NCBI RefSeq assembly: GCF_002102265.1
Contig: NZ_LQPG01000014.1
Location: 1-64,000, forward strand
Source of the DNA: Mycolicibacter longobardus
GTDB taxonomy: Bacteria; Actinomycetota; Actinomycetes; Mycobacteriales; Mycobacteriaceae
Reading direction: 5' to 3'
DNA: 64,000 nt
The notes beneath the pieces are model-generated. The model saw only the letters and a program-made list of their open reading frames with translations, had not been told where the DNA came from and ran no database searches. Below are positions 1 to 8,770 of this stretch, piece by piece. Positions within the stretch are counted from its first letter, which is position 1. Every line of letters begins with the position of its first letter. The translations under genes and the position numbers were made by a program.

Positions 1-68
1 TCCAAGACCGCACCCCGCAGCAGGCCTACCTGAACCCGATCACCCAAACAAACCTGCCAACTTCTTGA
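1..68 (+). pseudogene. possible transposase C-terminal fragment
   Basis: Reading from base 3, an open frame gives about 21 codons ending at TGA 66-68. It contains the string RTPQQAYLNP, which resembles the 'R-T-P-x-x-A' end of the integrase catalytic region of IS3-type transposases. The upstream part lies outside the window, so it could be an intact gene or a remnant. Nothing recognisable follows between 69 and 102. The short length makes the call tentative. Confidence 0.3.
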
Positions 69-102
69 CTCAAGACAGCGACCTTATGACAGAAGCTCGC
101 TC

Positions 103-1173
103 CTAACCGAGCCGCACCCCTGCCGCGCTGAAGAAGTGCACGTGGTCCGGATCGGGACGCAACCGCACGCGATCGCCTCGGCGCACGGACGTCTCGCCGG
201 ACACCCGGGCGGTTACCGACCATGGAGCCGCGCCGTCGGAAGAAGTGATTCGCCCGTACAGGTAGGTGTCGGCGCCCAGTTCCTCGACCAAGTCCACGTC
301 GATGTCGACACCGGAATCACTTGACTCGAAATGTTCGGGCCGGACACCGACCACCACTTCGCCTGCTGCCGCGGCGATCTCGCGGCTGACCGGAATGACG
401 CAGTCCCCCAGCGACACCGTCCCGTCGACAACCGGCACGGTGAACAGATTCATCGCCGGCGACCCGATGAATCCGGCGACGAACACGTTGGCCGGGCTGC
501 GGTAGAGCTCGCGCGGCGGGGCGCACTGCTGCAGCACCCCGTCGCGCAGCACCGCGACCCGATCCCCCATCGTCATGGCCTCGACCTGGTCATGGGTGAC
601 GTAGACGGTGGTGATCCCCAGCCGCCGCTGCAGTTCGGCCACCTGGTTGCGGGTCTGCACCCGCAGCATGGCATCCAGGTTCGACAGCGGCTCATCCATC
701 AGAAAGACCTGCGGGCGGCGCACGATGGCCCGGCCCATCGCGACCCGCTGGCGTTCCCCGCCGGAGAGGTCCTTGGGTTTGCGCTGCAGGTGTGCCTCAA
801 GACCCAGCAGTTGGGCGGCCTCGGACACCCTGGCGCGGATCTCGGCCTTCGGAACCTTGGCGACCTTGAGTGCGAAACCCATGTTCTGCGCCACCGTCAT
901 ATGCGGGTACAGCGCATAGTTCTGGAACACCATCGCGATGTCGCGACGGCCGGGGTCGGTCGCGGTGACGTCATGCTCGCCGATGTAGATATGGCCCGCG
1001 TCAACGGGTTCCAAGCCGGCCAGCATCCGCAGCGTCGTCGTCTTGCCGCAACCCGACGGCCCGACCAGCACCATGAACTCGCCGTCGGGGACCGCCAGGT
1101 CCAACGCATCCAATGCCGGGCGGTCGGCACCCGGGTAGCGCCGAGTCACGGAGTCGAACGTCACTGAGGCCAC
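103..1173 (-). CDS. sugar ABC transporter ATP-binding protein (UgpC/MsmK type)
   Basis: This is the ATPase of a carbohydrate importer and should drive the two permeases encoded just upstream. The 356-residue product has Walker A GPSGCGKT at residues 38-45, the signature LSGGERQR, Walker B VFLMDEP with a D-loop SNLD, the switch histidine in YVTHDQ, and a C-terminal TOBE-like regulatory part, which is typical of CUT1 ATPases that can be shared between importers. I chose the GTG at 1173 (product starting VASVTFDSV) because CAGGAG lies 6 nt upstream and it clears the previous gene, whose stop is at 1187. It matches M. tuberculosis Rv2038c (about 357 aa, from memory) and is the last gene of the operon. 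Confidence 0.93.
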   Translation of the reverse strand: MASVTFDSVTRRYPGADRPALDALDLAVPDGEFMVLVGPSGCGKTTTLRMLAGLEPVDAGHIYIGEHDVTATDPGRRDIAMVFQNYALYPHMTVAQNMGFALKVAKVPKAEIRARVSEAAQLLGLEAHLQRKPKDLSGGERQRVAMGRAIVRRPQVFLMDEPLSNLDAMLRVQTRNQVAELQRRLGITTVYVTHDQVEAMTMGDRVAVLRDGVLQQCAPPRELYRSPANVFVAGFIGSPAMNLFTVPVVDGTVSLGDCVIPVSREIAAAAGEVVVGVRPEHFESSDSGVDIDVDLVEELGADTYLYGRITSSDGAAPWSVTARVSGETSVRRGDRVRLRPDPDHVHFFSAAGVRLG

Positions 1174-1186
1174 TGCAATCTCCTGA

Positions 1187-2026
1187 CTACCGTCCACCGA
1201 ACCCGGTCGCCGCGATCCCGCTGACGAAGGCACGTTGGGCGAGGGTGTAGACCACGACCAGCGGCGCCAGCATCAGCATGGACGCCGCCATCAGCACCGG
1301 CCACTCGGCGACGTACTCCCCCTGCATCCACACCAATCCGAGGGTAAGGGTGGCAATGTCCTTGGTCTGGATCATCAACAGCGGCCACAGGAAGTCGTTC
1401 CAGACGTTGATCCAGGTCAGTACGGCCAGCACCATCACCGCCGGTTTGGCGTGCGGCAACAGGATCCGCCAGTAGACCGTCCACGGCGAGCACCCGTCCA
1501 GAATGGCCGCCTCCTCCAGATCGATGGGCAGCGTCGCGAAGAACTGCCGCATCAGATAGGTGCCGAATGCGCTGCCGAACAACCCGGGGACGATCATCGC
1601 CCACATGGTGTCGGTCCACCCGAACACTCGCATCAGGATGAACTGCGGAATCACCGTGACCGTCAACGGCACCATCAGTGTTGCCAGGTACAACACGAAG
1701 AGCGTGTCGCGTCCGGTGAACGGCAGCCGGGCGAAGGCATAGCCCGCCAGTGAGCAGAAGAAGACCTGTCCGGCCGTCACACAGCCGGCGTAGAGAACGG
1801 TGTTGAACAGCATCCGCCAGAACGGCATTCGGGTGAACACGTCGAGGTAGTTCGACCACTGCGGATGAGCCGGCAGCAGCATCGGCTGGCTGACCTCGGA
1901 TTGGCGCTTGAGTGATCCCGACAGCGCCCACAGGATCGGGAACAGCGCACACGCGGCCACGCCGGCCAACCCGGCGTACACGCCCAGCAACCCTGCGATG
2001 CGGTGCCGCACCGGCCGGGCCGTCAT
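1187..2026 (-). CDS. sugar ABC transporter permease, second subunit
   Basis: Inner-membrane permease of the binding-protein-dependent importer (MalG/UgpE type), about 279 residues with several hydrophobic segments. The cytoplasmic EAA loop that contacts the ATPase is visible as EEAAILDGCSPWTVYWRILLP. The start ATG at 2026 overlaps the stop of the preceding permease in an ATGA arrangement, indicating translational coupling. A longer reading upstream is non-homologous and was rejected. Equivalent to Rv2039c by order. Confidence 0.92.
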   Translation of the reverse strand: MTARPVRHRIAGLLGVYAGLAGVAACALFPILWALSGSLKRQSEVSQPMLLPAHPQWSNYLDVFTRMPFWRMLFNTVLYAGCVTAGQVFFCSLAGYAFARLPFTGRDTLFVLYLATLMVPLTVTVIPQFILMRVFGWTDTMWAMIVPGLFGSAFGTYLMRQFFATLPIDLEEAAILDGCSPWTVYWRILLPHAKPAVMVLAVLTWINVWNDFLWPLLMIQTKDIATLTLGLVWMQGEYVAEWPVLMAASMLMLAPLVVVYTLAQRAFVSGIAATGFGGR

Positions 2027-2907
2027 TGGTCCACCGCATTTCGGCGAGACAGCCGCAGCTGGATGACGGTCAGCACCAACAGCACGGCGAACATCACCCA
2101 GGCCAGCGCGGATGCGTAGCCGAAGTCCAGGAAGGCGAATGCGTGTTGGAACAACATGATGGCCAACACGTAGGTCCCGGTCTCCGGCCCGCCGCTGCTT
2201 CCGGTGAGGACGTAGACCAGGTCGAATGCCTGGAACGCGTTGATCACCGAGATCACCACCACGAACCACAGCGCGCCGCGGATCATCGGGACCGTGATGG
2301 ACACGAAGCGCCGAACCTCCCCGGCGCCGTCGATGCGCGCCGCCTCATGCAGAGAGTCGGGCACACCCTGCATGGCCGCCAGCAGAATGACCGTCGCGAA
2401 CGGCACGCTCTTCCAGACGCTGACCAGACACAAGGACGCCATCGCCCAGTGCGGCTCGGTGAGCCACGGCACCGGGGAGATTCCGAACCAGCCGAGCATG
2501 ATGTTGAGCAACCCGCTGTCGGTGTTGAACACGAACTGCCACACCACCGCGATCACCACCGATGACACTGCCAGCGGAATAAACGCGATTGCCCGAAACA
2601 GCCCGATGCCCTTGATCTTCCGGTTCAAAAATCCGGCCACCGCCAGACTGATCAACACCGTCGGTACCACGGTGCCGACGGTGAACACCGTGGTGTTGCG
2701 CACCGCGATACCGAACAGCGGGTCATGTGCGAACAGGTCTCGGAAGTTCGTCACGCCGACGAACGTCGGCGCCGTGAACAGGTCCCATCGCTGAAAGCTC
2801 ATGTAGAGCGAAAAGGCCAGCGGGAACGCCATGAACACCGCGACCGCCGCGAGGTTCGGCGCGATGAACCAGCGCCCGGCTCGTGCCCGTCTGCGTGTGG
2901 GGTTCAT
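2023..2907 (-). CDS. sugar ABC transporter permease, first subunit
   Basis: Inner-membrane permease (MalF/UgpA type), 294 residues. A basic N terminus (NPTRRRARAGR) is followed by a first transmembrane helix and, later, the EAA loop LHEAARIDGAGEVRRFVSITVP. It overlaps the binding-protein gene upstream and the second permease downstream by 4 nt each (ATGA), so the three are almost certainly translated from one transcript. Rv2040c is the positional counterpart. The transported sugar cannot be read from the sequence. Confidence 0.92.
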   Translation of the reverse strand: MNPTRRRARAGRWFIAPNLAAVAVFMAFPLAFSLYMSFQRWDLFTAPTFVGVTNFRDLFAHDPLFGIAVRNTTVFTVGTVVPTVLISLAVAGFLNRKIKGIGLFRAIAFIPLAVSSVVIAVVWQFVFNTDSGLLNIMLGWFGISPVPWLTEPHWAMASLCLVSVWKSVPFATVILLAAMQGVPDSLHEAARIDGAGEVRRFVSITVPMIRGALWFVVVISVINAFQAFDLVYVLTGSSGGPETGTYVLAIMLFQHAFAFLDFGYASALAWVMFAVLLVLTVIQLRLSRRNAVDQ

Positions 2908-4244
2908 GCCGAAGCCAACACTTCATCGATCTGTGGCGCGAGCCCGGTCTTCAAACTGGTAGCGGGCCGCTTTCCGCGCAGCACCGGTCCGATGGCGCGG
3001 TCCATCAGGGCGTGGACCTTCTGCCACTCCGGGGAGATCGGCAGTCCCTCGGAGTGCGCGGGCCCCCCGGTGAGCACCGCCCGATTGCTGATTCCGGTGT
3101 GGGCGGCGGTGAATCCGGGTGCGGCGATCGCCGAGCGCAGCACCGGCACAAAGAGTCCGGACTCCCCGATCAGTGCCTGCCCCACGGGTCCCGCGGCGAA
3201 TTTGACGAACTCCCAGGCCTGATCCCGATGGCGGCTGTCGGCGGCGATCGCCAGGCCGGTGCTGCCGATGGCGGACCGGGCGGCCATGCCCTTGGCGGCC
3301 GCAGCCGGCCCGGTCGGCAGGATCGCCACGTCGAAGTCGAGATCGTCGGCCTGCGCGAAGGTCTGGTAGCGCCAGTGCCCGCCGAGCGCCATCGCCGCCT
3401 TTCCCGCGGAGAACAGTCCCATGGTGGACATCGACTGGGTGTCGGCGGCCGCGGGAGCCACCCGGTGAACGTTGGCCAGGTCGGCGTAGAACTGCAGGCC
3501 GGCGAGAAAGTCGTCGTCGTCGAAGTTCAGGTGGGTCGGGTTGACTCGTGGCACGGCCCACGGCGTGCCGTTGTTCATGCCGAACAGCGCCGCGGAATAC
3601 GGTGGCGACCAGGTGTCGACGAAGCCCCACTGGGTGATTCGGCCGTTGGCGGACCGTCGGGCGAGTGCGGTTGCGGTGTCCAGGAATTCACCGAATGTCC
3701 AGGGCTTGTCCCATCGGCCCGGCGGCGGGCGCACCCCGGCCTCGGCGAAGATTCTGGTGTTGTAGAACAGGAATGCCCCCGACCACTGCTCCGGGAACGC
3801 GTACTGGCCTCCGTTGAAACCGAACGTCTCGTACAGGGCGGGGATGCTGTCGGCGCGCAACCTGGCCGCGAACTCCCGGTCCCGGTCCAGCAGGGTGTTC
3901 AGGTCCGCCAGCACGCCGCGCTCGGCCAGTCCGGCGTAGTTGAACTCCCACGCCATCAGCACATCCGGGCATTTGCCGCCGGCGCAGAACGTCGACATCT
4001 GCTGGGTGGGGTCTCCCCCGGCCAGCACGGTGCGGACCCGGATGTCGGGGTGCTCGCGCTGGAATGCGTTCACGATGCGCAGCCGGGCGTCGGCCTCTTC
4101 CGGGTTGGCCGCGAAGAAGAAGGTCAGTGCGTCGTCGTCGCGGCCGCAGGCCGACGTCCAGGGCAACAGCGCGGCCGCCCCGATCGCCCCGGCGCCGCGC
4201 AGCACGCTGCGTCGCGTGAGCGATTGTGCACCGGAGGCCCGCAC
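2904..4244 (-). CDS. sugar-binding lipoprotein of the ABC importer
   Basis: Extracellular solute-binding protein (family 1), 446 residues. The N terminus has a twin-arginine motif (LTRRSVLRGAG, residues 9-19) followed by a hydrophobic stretch and a cysteine in TSAC, so it is probably a Tat-exported lipoprotein. The -3 position of the lipobox is Thr rather than the usual Leu, so anchoring is likely but not certain. The mature part contains typical solute-binding segments (VNAFQREHPDIRV, MALGGHWRYQTF). GTG start, 10 nt after the YhgE stop. Counterpart of Rv2041c. Confidence 0.9.
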   Translation of the reverse strand: MRASGAQSLTRRSVLRGAGAIGAAALLPWTSACGRDDDALTFFFAANPEEADARLRIVNAFQREHPDIRVRTVLAGGDPTQQMSTFCAGGKCPDVLMAWEFNYAGLAERGVLADLNTLLDRDREFAARLRADSIPALYETFGFNGGQYAFPEQWSGAFLFYNTRIFAEAGVRPPPGRWDKPWTFGEFLDTATALARRSANGRITQWGFVDTWSPPYSAALFGMNNGTPWAVPRVNPTHLNFDDDDFLAGLQFYADLANVHRVAPAAADTQSMSTMGLFSAGKAAMALGGHWRYQTFAQADDLDFDVAILPTGPAAAAKGMAARSAIGSTGLAIAADSRHRDQAWEFVKFAAGPVGQALIGESGLFVPVLRSAIAAPGFTAAHTGISNRAVLTGGPAHSEGLPISPEWQKVHALMDRAIGPVLRGKRPATSLKTGLAPQIDEVLASA

Positions 4245-4254
4245 CCGCGAACCG

Positions 4255-6168
4255 TCACACTTCGATCGGCGGGTGGAGGCGTTCCAGGGTGTACTGGCGA
4301 TCTCGCCGGGCGGCCCAGGAGCTCGCGGCCAGCGACGCCACGAGAATCCCGGCCAGCACCGCCACCGACGTCCACATCCTGGAGTCGATCCCTCCGACCG
4401 TCAACTGCCGTAACCCGTTGACGGCGTAGGTCATCGGATCATACGGATGCAGGATCTGGAACGGTTTGGCCGTGGTCTCCACCGGATACACCCCGCCGGA
4501 CGACACCAGCTGGAACATCAGGAAGGCCAGGGTGAACACCCGGCCGACCGCGACACCCAGCACCGCGTTGAACGCCTGGATCAGCGCCAGGAACGACGCG
4601 GCGATCAGTCCCAGGAACAGCACCGTGCCCACCGCGTAGCGCGCCTGCAACCCGACACCGAAGTGCACCACCGCATACATCAGCACCACCTGACAGATCC
4701 CCAGCAGCAGGGCCGGCCAGTATGAGGCCAGCACCACCCGCAGCGCACCAAGGCCGTTGACAATGGCGCGAGTCTGTAGCGGGGTCAACAACATCCACAC
4801 GATCAACGCACCGATGAACAATGCCAGCGGCAGAAAGAACGGGGCGAACCCGGTGCCGAAGGTGGCGGCGTGATGGGTGAAGTCCATATCGACGCCGACC
4901 GGGCCGGCCAGGATCTGGGCCACTTGGACGCGCTGTTGGTCGGTGATCGTCGAAGCGCGCTGATCCGCCTGGCCCAGGCCCGACGCCAACTGGGCGGCGC
5001 CGTCCTTGAGTTGATTGCTGCCGTCGGTCAACTGGACCAGGCCATCGCTGAGCTGGTGGGCGCCGGCTGCCAGCGCGGTGGCTCCGTCGCGCAGCCCGAC
5101 CAGATCGTTCTTGAGCCCGCCGTCGAGGGCGTGGGTCATGAACGTGCGCAGCCCGCTGTTGGGATCAGCCAGATCATTCTCCAGCTGTTGGGTGTTGGTG
5201 CGCAGTTGGGTCAGTCCCTCATCGGTGGCCGGATCCATCCCCTCGACGTTGAGGAGTTGCTGGGCTCCGGCGAGGGTGTCGCCGAGCCCTCGCACCGCGG
5301 GATCGGCGTTGGCGCGCAACGCTTCTACAACCTGGTCGACGATTCCGGCGGCCTGCTGGTAGTTGACGTTGAGCGACGCGAGCCGGTCGGTCACCGTTTT
5401 GAGGTTGCCGCTCAGACTGGCCGCGGCCGCGCCGGCGGCGTTCGGATCGAAGTCCACGGCGGCGAGGTCGTCGGTCACCTTCATCAGCGGGTCGGTGGCC
5501 TGTAGCACACCCGACGACAGCTGACGGATTCCGTCGGCGAGCGCGGCTGACCCATCGCGGGCCGTTCCGAGGTTGTCAGCCAATGTCTTTGAGCCGTCGG
5601 AGAGCTGGCTTGCACCGTCGGCGGCCTTCTTGACCTCGTCGGTCACCTGGTTCAGCGCGGTGCCGATCACCTGCTGGCCGACCTTGGAGCTCACCTCGTT
5701 GAGCACCTCGCGGGCAGCGTTCTGGCCCATGACCGAAGCCAGATAGTTGTTGGCGTCGTTGAACCGGAACTGGATCTGCGCCTTCTGCGGATTCGGGCCC
5801 GCCGGGGACACCACCGCCTCGCTGAAGTCGGCCGGCAGCGTGATCGAGAAATAGTAGGTGCCGTCGGAAACCCCTTTGACGGCTTCGCTTTCCGATACCT
5901 GATGCAGATCGAGCTGGCCGGAGTCGACCAATGCGTGGGCGACTTCGTCGCCGGCGCGCACCTGGTTGCCGGAGACGCTGGCACCGGTGTCCTCGTTGAC
6001 CAGGGCGACCGGGATCTTGTCGATGGCGGCGAACGGATTCCAGAACGCCCACAGGTACATGGCGCCGTACAGCAGCGGCAGCACGATGATGGTGATCAGG
6101 GCCAGTCGCGGCATGGTGCCGCGCGAATAGCGTTTGAGGTCGGTGCCCAGCGACATTCCGGCGAGCAT
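4255..6168 (-). CDS. YhgE/Pip family membrane protein
   Basis: The 637-residue product has a YhgE/Pip layout. There is an N-terminal transmembrane helix (LALITIIVLPLLYGAMYLWAF), the conserved IPVALVNEDTGA segment right after it, a long extracellular part rich in repeated L-x-D-G and L-x-x-G units (SQLSDGSKTL, AALADGIRQLSSG, HQLSDGLVQLTDG), and about five C-terminal membrane helices resembling ABC-2 type permeases. The family includes phage-infection protein Pip and is related to EsaA of Firmicutes type VII secretion; its role in mycobacteria is unclear. Start ATG 6168 lies 2 nt after the stop of the degenerate ATPase gene, so the two probably work together. The gene also sits directly upstream of the sugar importer. 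Confidence 0.85.
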   Translation of the reverse strand: MLAGMSLGTDLKRYSRGTMPRLALITIIVLPLLYGAMYLWAFWNPFAAIDKIPVALVNEDTGASVSGNQVRAGDEVAHALVDSGQLDLHQVSESEAVKGVSDGTYYFSITLPADFSEAVVSPAGPNPQKAQIQFRFNDANNYLASVMGQNAAREVLNEVSSKVGQQVIGTALNQVTDEVKKAADGASQLSDGSKTLADNLGTARDGSAALADGIRQLSSGVLQATDPLMKVTDDLAAVDFDPNAAGAAAASLSGNLKTVTDRLASLNVNYQQAAGIVDQVVEALRANADPAVRGLGDTLAGAQQLLNVEGMDPATDEGLTQLRTNTQQLENDLADPNSGLRTFMTHALDGGLKNDLVGLRDGATALAAGAHQLSDGLVQLTDGSNQLKDGAAQLASGLGQADQRASTITDQQRVQVAQILAGPVGVDMDFTHHAATFGTGFAPFFLPLALFIGALIVWMLLTPLQTRAIVNGLGALRVVLASYWPALLLGICQVVLMYAVVHFGVGLQARYAVGTVLFLGLIAASFLALIQAFNAVLGVAVGRVFTLAFLMFQLVSSGGVYPVETTAKPFQILHPYDPMTYAVNGLRQLTVGGIDSRMWTSVAVLAGILVASLAASSWAARRDRQYTLERLHPPIEV

Positions 6169-6170
6169 GG

Positions 6171-6896
6171 TCAGGCGTTCTCCTTCTCGTGTCTGCCGTG
6201 GGTGAGCCCGGCGAGCCCCAGCTGACTGACCGAGAACTGCGCGGTGACCCCGGATGCCACGGGAAGTTCGTTGGCCGAGGCGGTGATCACGGTCTGCTTC
6301 TCCCCCAGCGCGACCAGCCTGCGGATCAGAGCGGCGCGGTCGCGGTAGTTGGTGACCTCATCGATGCTGCCGACCACCAGCAGTGGCGGACGCGCCGTGT
6401 TGGCCAGCGCGATACGCAGCAGCAGTCCGGTCAACTCGTCGAGTTGTTCGACGTAGTCGTTCAGTTGCGGCATGGGGAGCTCGCCGAAGACCGGCCGGCA
6501 GACGGCATCGCGCTCGGCTTTGCCGGCGCGGCGCACCAGCTGATACCAGGGCGAGTCCCAGCGGATCTGTTCGGTGATCAGGTCTTGTACCGTCACCGAC
6601 TCGAAGATCGCGTCGAGCTGTTCGACGCCGGCCAGAGCGGCGACTCCGAAGATGTCGCGTGCTTTGCGGCGCCCCAATACCGTGAGCGTCCCCGCGGACG
6701 GCTTCATCCGGCCCGCCACGGTCATCAGCAAGGCGGTGCGTCCCGAGCCGGGTGGGCCGAGCAGGACGGTGAGACCGCCGGCAGGGATGTCGAGATCAAG
6801 CGGCCCGAAGGCCTGGCCCCACGGCCCGGTCATCGAGATGCCGCGTGCGGTCACCGCCATCGGTGCCGGCTCAGCGACCGCTGTTTCCTCTGACAC
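6171..6896 (-). CDS. degenerate ABC-type ATP-binding protein paired with YhgE
   Basis: 241 residues with an ABC-ATPase fold (ITGPWGQAFGPLDLDIPAGGLTVLLGPPGSGRTALLMTVAG region). The P-loop reads GPPGSGRT, with Arg in place of the invariant Lys. No LSGGQ signature is seen; the corresponding stretch reads LDELTGLLLRIALANTA. A hydrophobic strand followed by D-E (LLVVGSIDEVT) may stand for Walker B. This suggests weak or absent ATP hydrolysis or a regulatory role. GTG start with GGGGGAG upstream. It is the first gene of the 6896-103 gene string and lies 2 nt upstream of yhgE. Confidence 0.75.
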   Translation of the reverse strand: MSEETAVAEPAPMAVTARGISMTGPWGQAFGPLDLDIPAGGLTVLLGPPGSGRTALLMTVAGRMKPSAGTLTVLGRRKARDIFGVAALAGVEQLDAIFESVTVQDLITEQIRWDSPWYQLVRRAGKAERDAVCRPVFGELPMPQLNDYVEQLDELTGLLLRIALANTARPPLLVVGSIDEVTNYRDRAALIRRLVALGEKQTVITASANELPVASGVTAQFSVSQLGLAGLTHGRHEKENA

Positions 6897-6974
6897 GGGA
6901 TCTCCCCCTCACACATCGATTCGCGTGACCCATCAAAGCAGAACCCGCCGGCCATGACCGGCCGTCACCCGTTC

Positions 6975-7871
6975 TTACCGCCGATACGGTTGCGGGAGCT
7001 GCAGCGTCGCGGCGCGCAGTCGATCGGGATCGCCGGCGATGTCGACGGTGTGGATGCGCCCACCGTCGTCGATTCCGATTCGCAGGATGGCCAGCAGGTG
7101 ACCTCCCGGGGCGATCGCGATGCCGGGTGCGCCGTCAATGAGCAGCACGACACCGGCGCGGGCGCGCTGGGTGAAGCGCCGGGTCTCCGTCGCGACATCG
7201 GTGGCGCCGCGCACCTGGGTGGGCACGTCGGCCGGTATCAGCACCGGGTCGACCCGTCGCACCACGTCGGGCGCCAACAGCGCCAGCAGCGCGGGAATGT
7301 CTCCGCCGCGGGAGGCCGCCAGGAACGCGGTCACGATCTCGAGGTGTTCGGCGCGGCGCCGCGGTTGCTCGGCCGGCCCGGCGGCCAGTCGTGCCCGGGC
7401 CCGGCTGGCCAGCTTCTTGGCGGCGTCCGGTGAGCGGTCGAGCAGGCCACCGATCTGGTCGAACGGCACGTCGAACACGTCGTGCAGCACGAAAGCAACC
7501 CGCTGGTCCGGCGACAACCGGTCCAGCACCACCAGCAGTGCTCGGCTGATCGCTTCGGTGCGCAGCACCTCTTCGTCGGCGGCCGGCGCGGTCAGGGTCG
7601 GGGCGCTCTCCAGATCGGGTGAATCCGTCAGTGATTGCTCGCCCCGGCGCGAACGCGTCCGCAGCTGGTCCACGGCGGTGCGGGCGGTGATGGTGGTGAG
7701 CCAACCGGGCAGATTGTCCACCGCGGCGAAGTCGGCCCGGCTTGCCTTCAGCCAGGCCGTTTGGACGGCGTCGTCGGCGTCGGCGGCGGAGCCGAGCAGA
7801 TGAAACGCCACCGCATGCAGGCGGCGACGGTTGTCCTCGAACTGCCGGGCCAGCATGTCCGCGTTGCCCAT
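6975..7871 (-). CDS. ECF sigma factor of the SigJ/ECF41 type with C-terminal SnoaL-like domain
   Basis: 298 residues. Region 2 (LARQFEDNRRRLHAVAFHLLGSAADADDAVQTAWLKA) and region 4 (LDRLSPDQRVAFVLHDVFDVPFDQI) occupy about residues 7-165. A C-terminal NTF2/SnoaL-like part (IVTAFLAASRGGDIPALLALLAPDV) fills the rest, which is the ECF41 architecture where this domain tunes sigma activity in place of an anti-sigma factor. The linker WLPEP and the DGGGK-like motif I expect for ECF41 are not evident, so it is a divergent member. It is divergent from a DoxX-like gene, the usual ECF41 partner type. The intergenic region has CGTCACA at 7896-7902 and CGAC at 7922-7925, a poor match to the ECF41 promoter because the 19 nt spacing is too long. 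Confidence 0.85.
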   Translation of the reverse strand: MGNADMLARQFEDNRRRLHAVAFHLLGSAADADDAVQTAWLKASRADFAAVDNLPGWLTTITARTAVDQLRTRSRRGEQSLTDSPDLESAPTLTAPAADEEVLRTEAISRALLVVLDRLSPDQRVAFVLHDVFDVPFDQIGGLLDRSPDAAKKLASRARARLAAGPAEQPRRRAEHLEIVTAFLAASRGGDIPALLALLAPDVVRRVDPVLIPADVPTQVRGATDVATETRRFTQRARAGVVLLIDGAPGIAIAPGGHLLAILRIGIDDGGRIHTVDIAGDPDRLRAATLQLPQPYRR

Positions 7872-7943
7872 GGGTCACCTTTCCCAATCGGGAGTCGTCA
7901 CAGGGATATAGCCACATCCACCGACGACAGGAAGAGCAACATC

Positions 7944-8294
7944 ATGAGCCTACCGACTCTCTACCTGGTGACGGTCGCTGTCACCGCGGTCATCACCATC
8001 GCCATCGCGGTCCCCGACTTCGTTCCGGCGCAATTCGTTCTGGCCAATTCCGCCCGGGTAGGAGTGCCGCGGTCGTGGTTACCGCTGTTGGGCGGGCTGA
8101 AACTGGCTGGGGGCCTCGGCCTGCTGATCGGGCTGGCAGGCGTACCGCTGGTCGGCGTCGCCGGTGCGGCCGGGCTGGTGGTGTACTTCGTCGGTGCCGT
8201 CGTGACCCACGTGCGGGCCGGGGTGCTGTCCAACATCGCCTTTCCGGGGCTGTACCTGCTGTTGGCGACGGCATCGCTGGTGATGCTGGCCTGA
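7944..8294 (+). CDS. DoxX-like membrane protein
   Basis: Small integral membrane protein of 116 residues with about four hydrophobic helices (YLVTVAVTAVITIAIAVPDF, LGGLKLAGGLGLLIGLAGV, GAAGLVVYFVGAVVTHV, FPGLYLLLATASLVML) and the DoxX-family segment SWLPLLGGLKLAGGLGL. ATG 7944 was chosen because GGAAGAG lies 8 nt upstream; the longer open frame lies antisense to the sigma factor gene. Genes of this type are frequent targets of ECF41 sigma factors, and the divergent neighbour is such a sigma factor. The biochemical role is unknown. Confidence 0.85.
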   Translation: MSLPTLYLVTVAVTAVITIAIAVPDFVPAQFVLANSARVGVPRSWLPLLGGLKLAGGLGLLIGLAGVPLVGVAGAAGLVVYFVGAVVTHVRAGVLSNIAFPGLYLLLATASLVMLA

Positions 8295-8295
8295 C

Positions 8296-8739
8296 CTACG
8301 CGAATTCGGAGGCCGGATCGGCGTGGCCGGCGGAACCGGCCCGCCGCGGGAGTTCGACGACGACGTTGGTGGCCTTGACCGATGCGACGACTAGGCTGCC
8401 GGGTTGTAGCTGCAGCTCGTCGGCGGCCTCCCGGCTGACCAGCGACACCAGCCGGAACGGGCCGGCTTGAATCTCCACCTGCGCCATCACCGTGTCGCGG
8501 GTCACCTCGGTGACCAGCCCGACCATCCGGTTGCGGGCGGACTGGCCCACCACGGGATTACGGGACACCGGTTCGACGGAGGCGCGCTCCTGGGCGAACC
8601 GTGCCAGCTCGGCCCCGTCGACCATGCGGGGCCCGCTGCCCGCCGTCACCGACAGGCGACCGGAGTCGATCCACCGCCGTACGGTGTCGTCACTGACCCC
8701 GAGCAATTCGGCGACTTCGGCAATTCGAAAGCTTGACAC
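8296..8739 (-). CDS. HTH plus TOBE (Mop) domain protein, likely molybdate-responsive
   Basis: 147 residues. Residues 1-55 form a MerR/excisionase-type helix-turn-helix (FRIAEVAELLGVSDDTVRRW). The second half is a single TOBE/Mop module (SARNRMVGLVTEVTRDTVMAQVEIQAGPFRLVSLV) of the kind that binds molybdate or tungstate. The combination suggests a ModE-like regulator or molybdopterin-related sensor. Start GTG 8739; a -10 TAAGCT (8746-8751, minus strand) sits 6 nt upstream, so the transcript is probably leaderless. No molybdate transporter lies nearby, so the target is unknown. Confidence 0.8.
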   Translation of the reverse strand: MSSFRIAEVAELLGVSDDTVRRWIDSGRLSVTAGSGPRMVDGAELARFAQERASVEPVSRNPVVGQSARNRMVGLVTEVTRDTVMAQVEIQAGPFRLVSLVSREAADELQLQPGSLVVASVKATNVVVELPRRAGSAGHADPASEFA

Positions 8740-8770
8740 CCACCGAGCTTATCGCCGTCGTCGCGGCTGC

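Noticed and set aside
2883..4421. 512-codon plus-strand frame opposite the sugar-binding protein gene
   Set aside because: Composition typical of antisense frames in GC-rich DNA; the minus strand has the Tat signal, lipobox and solute-binding motifs.
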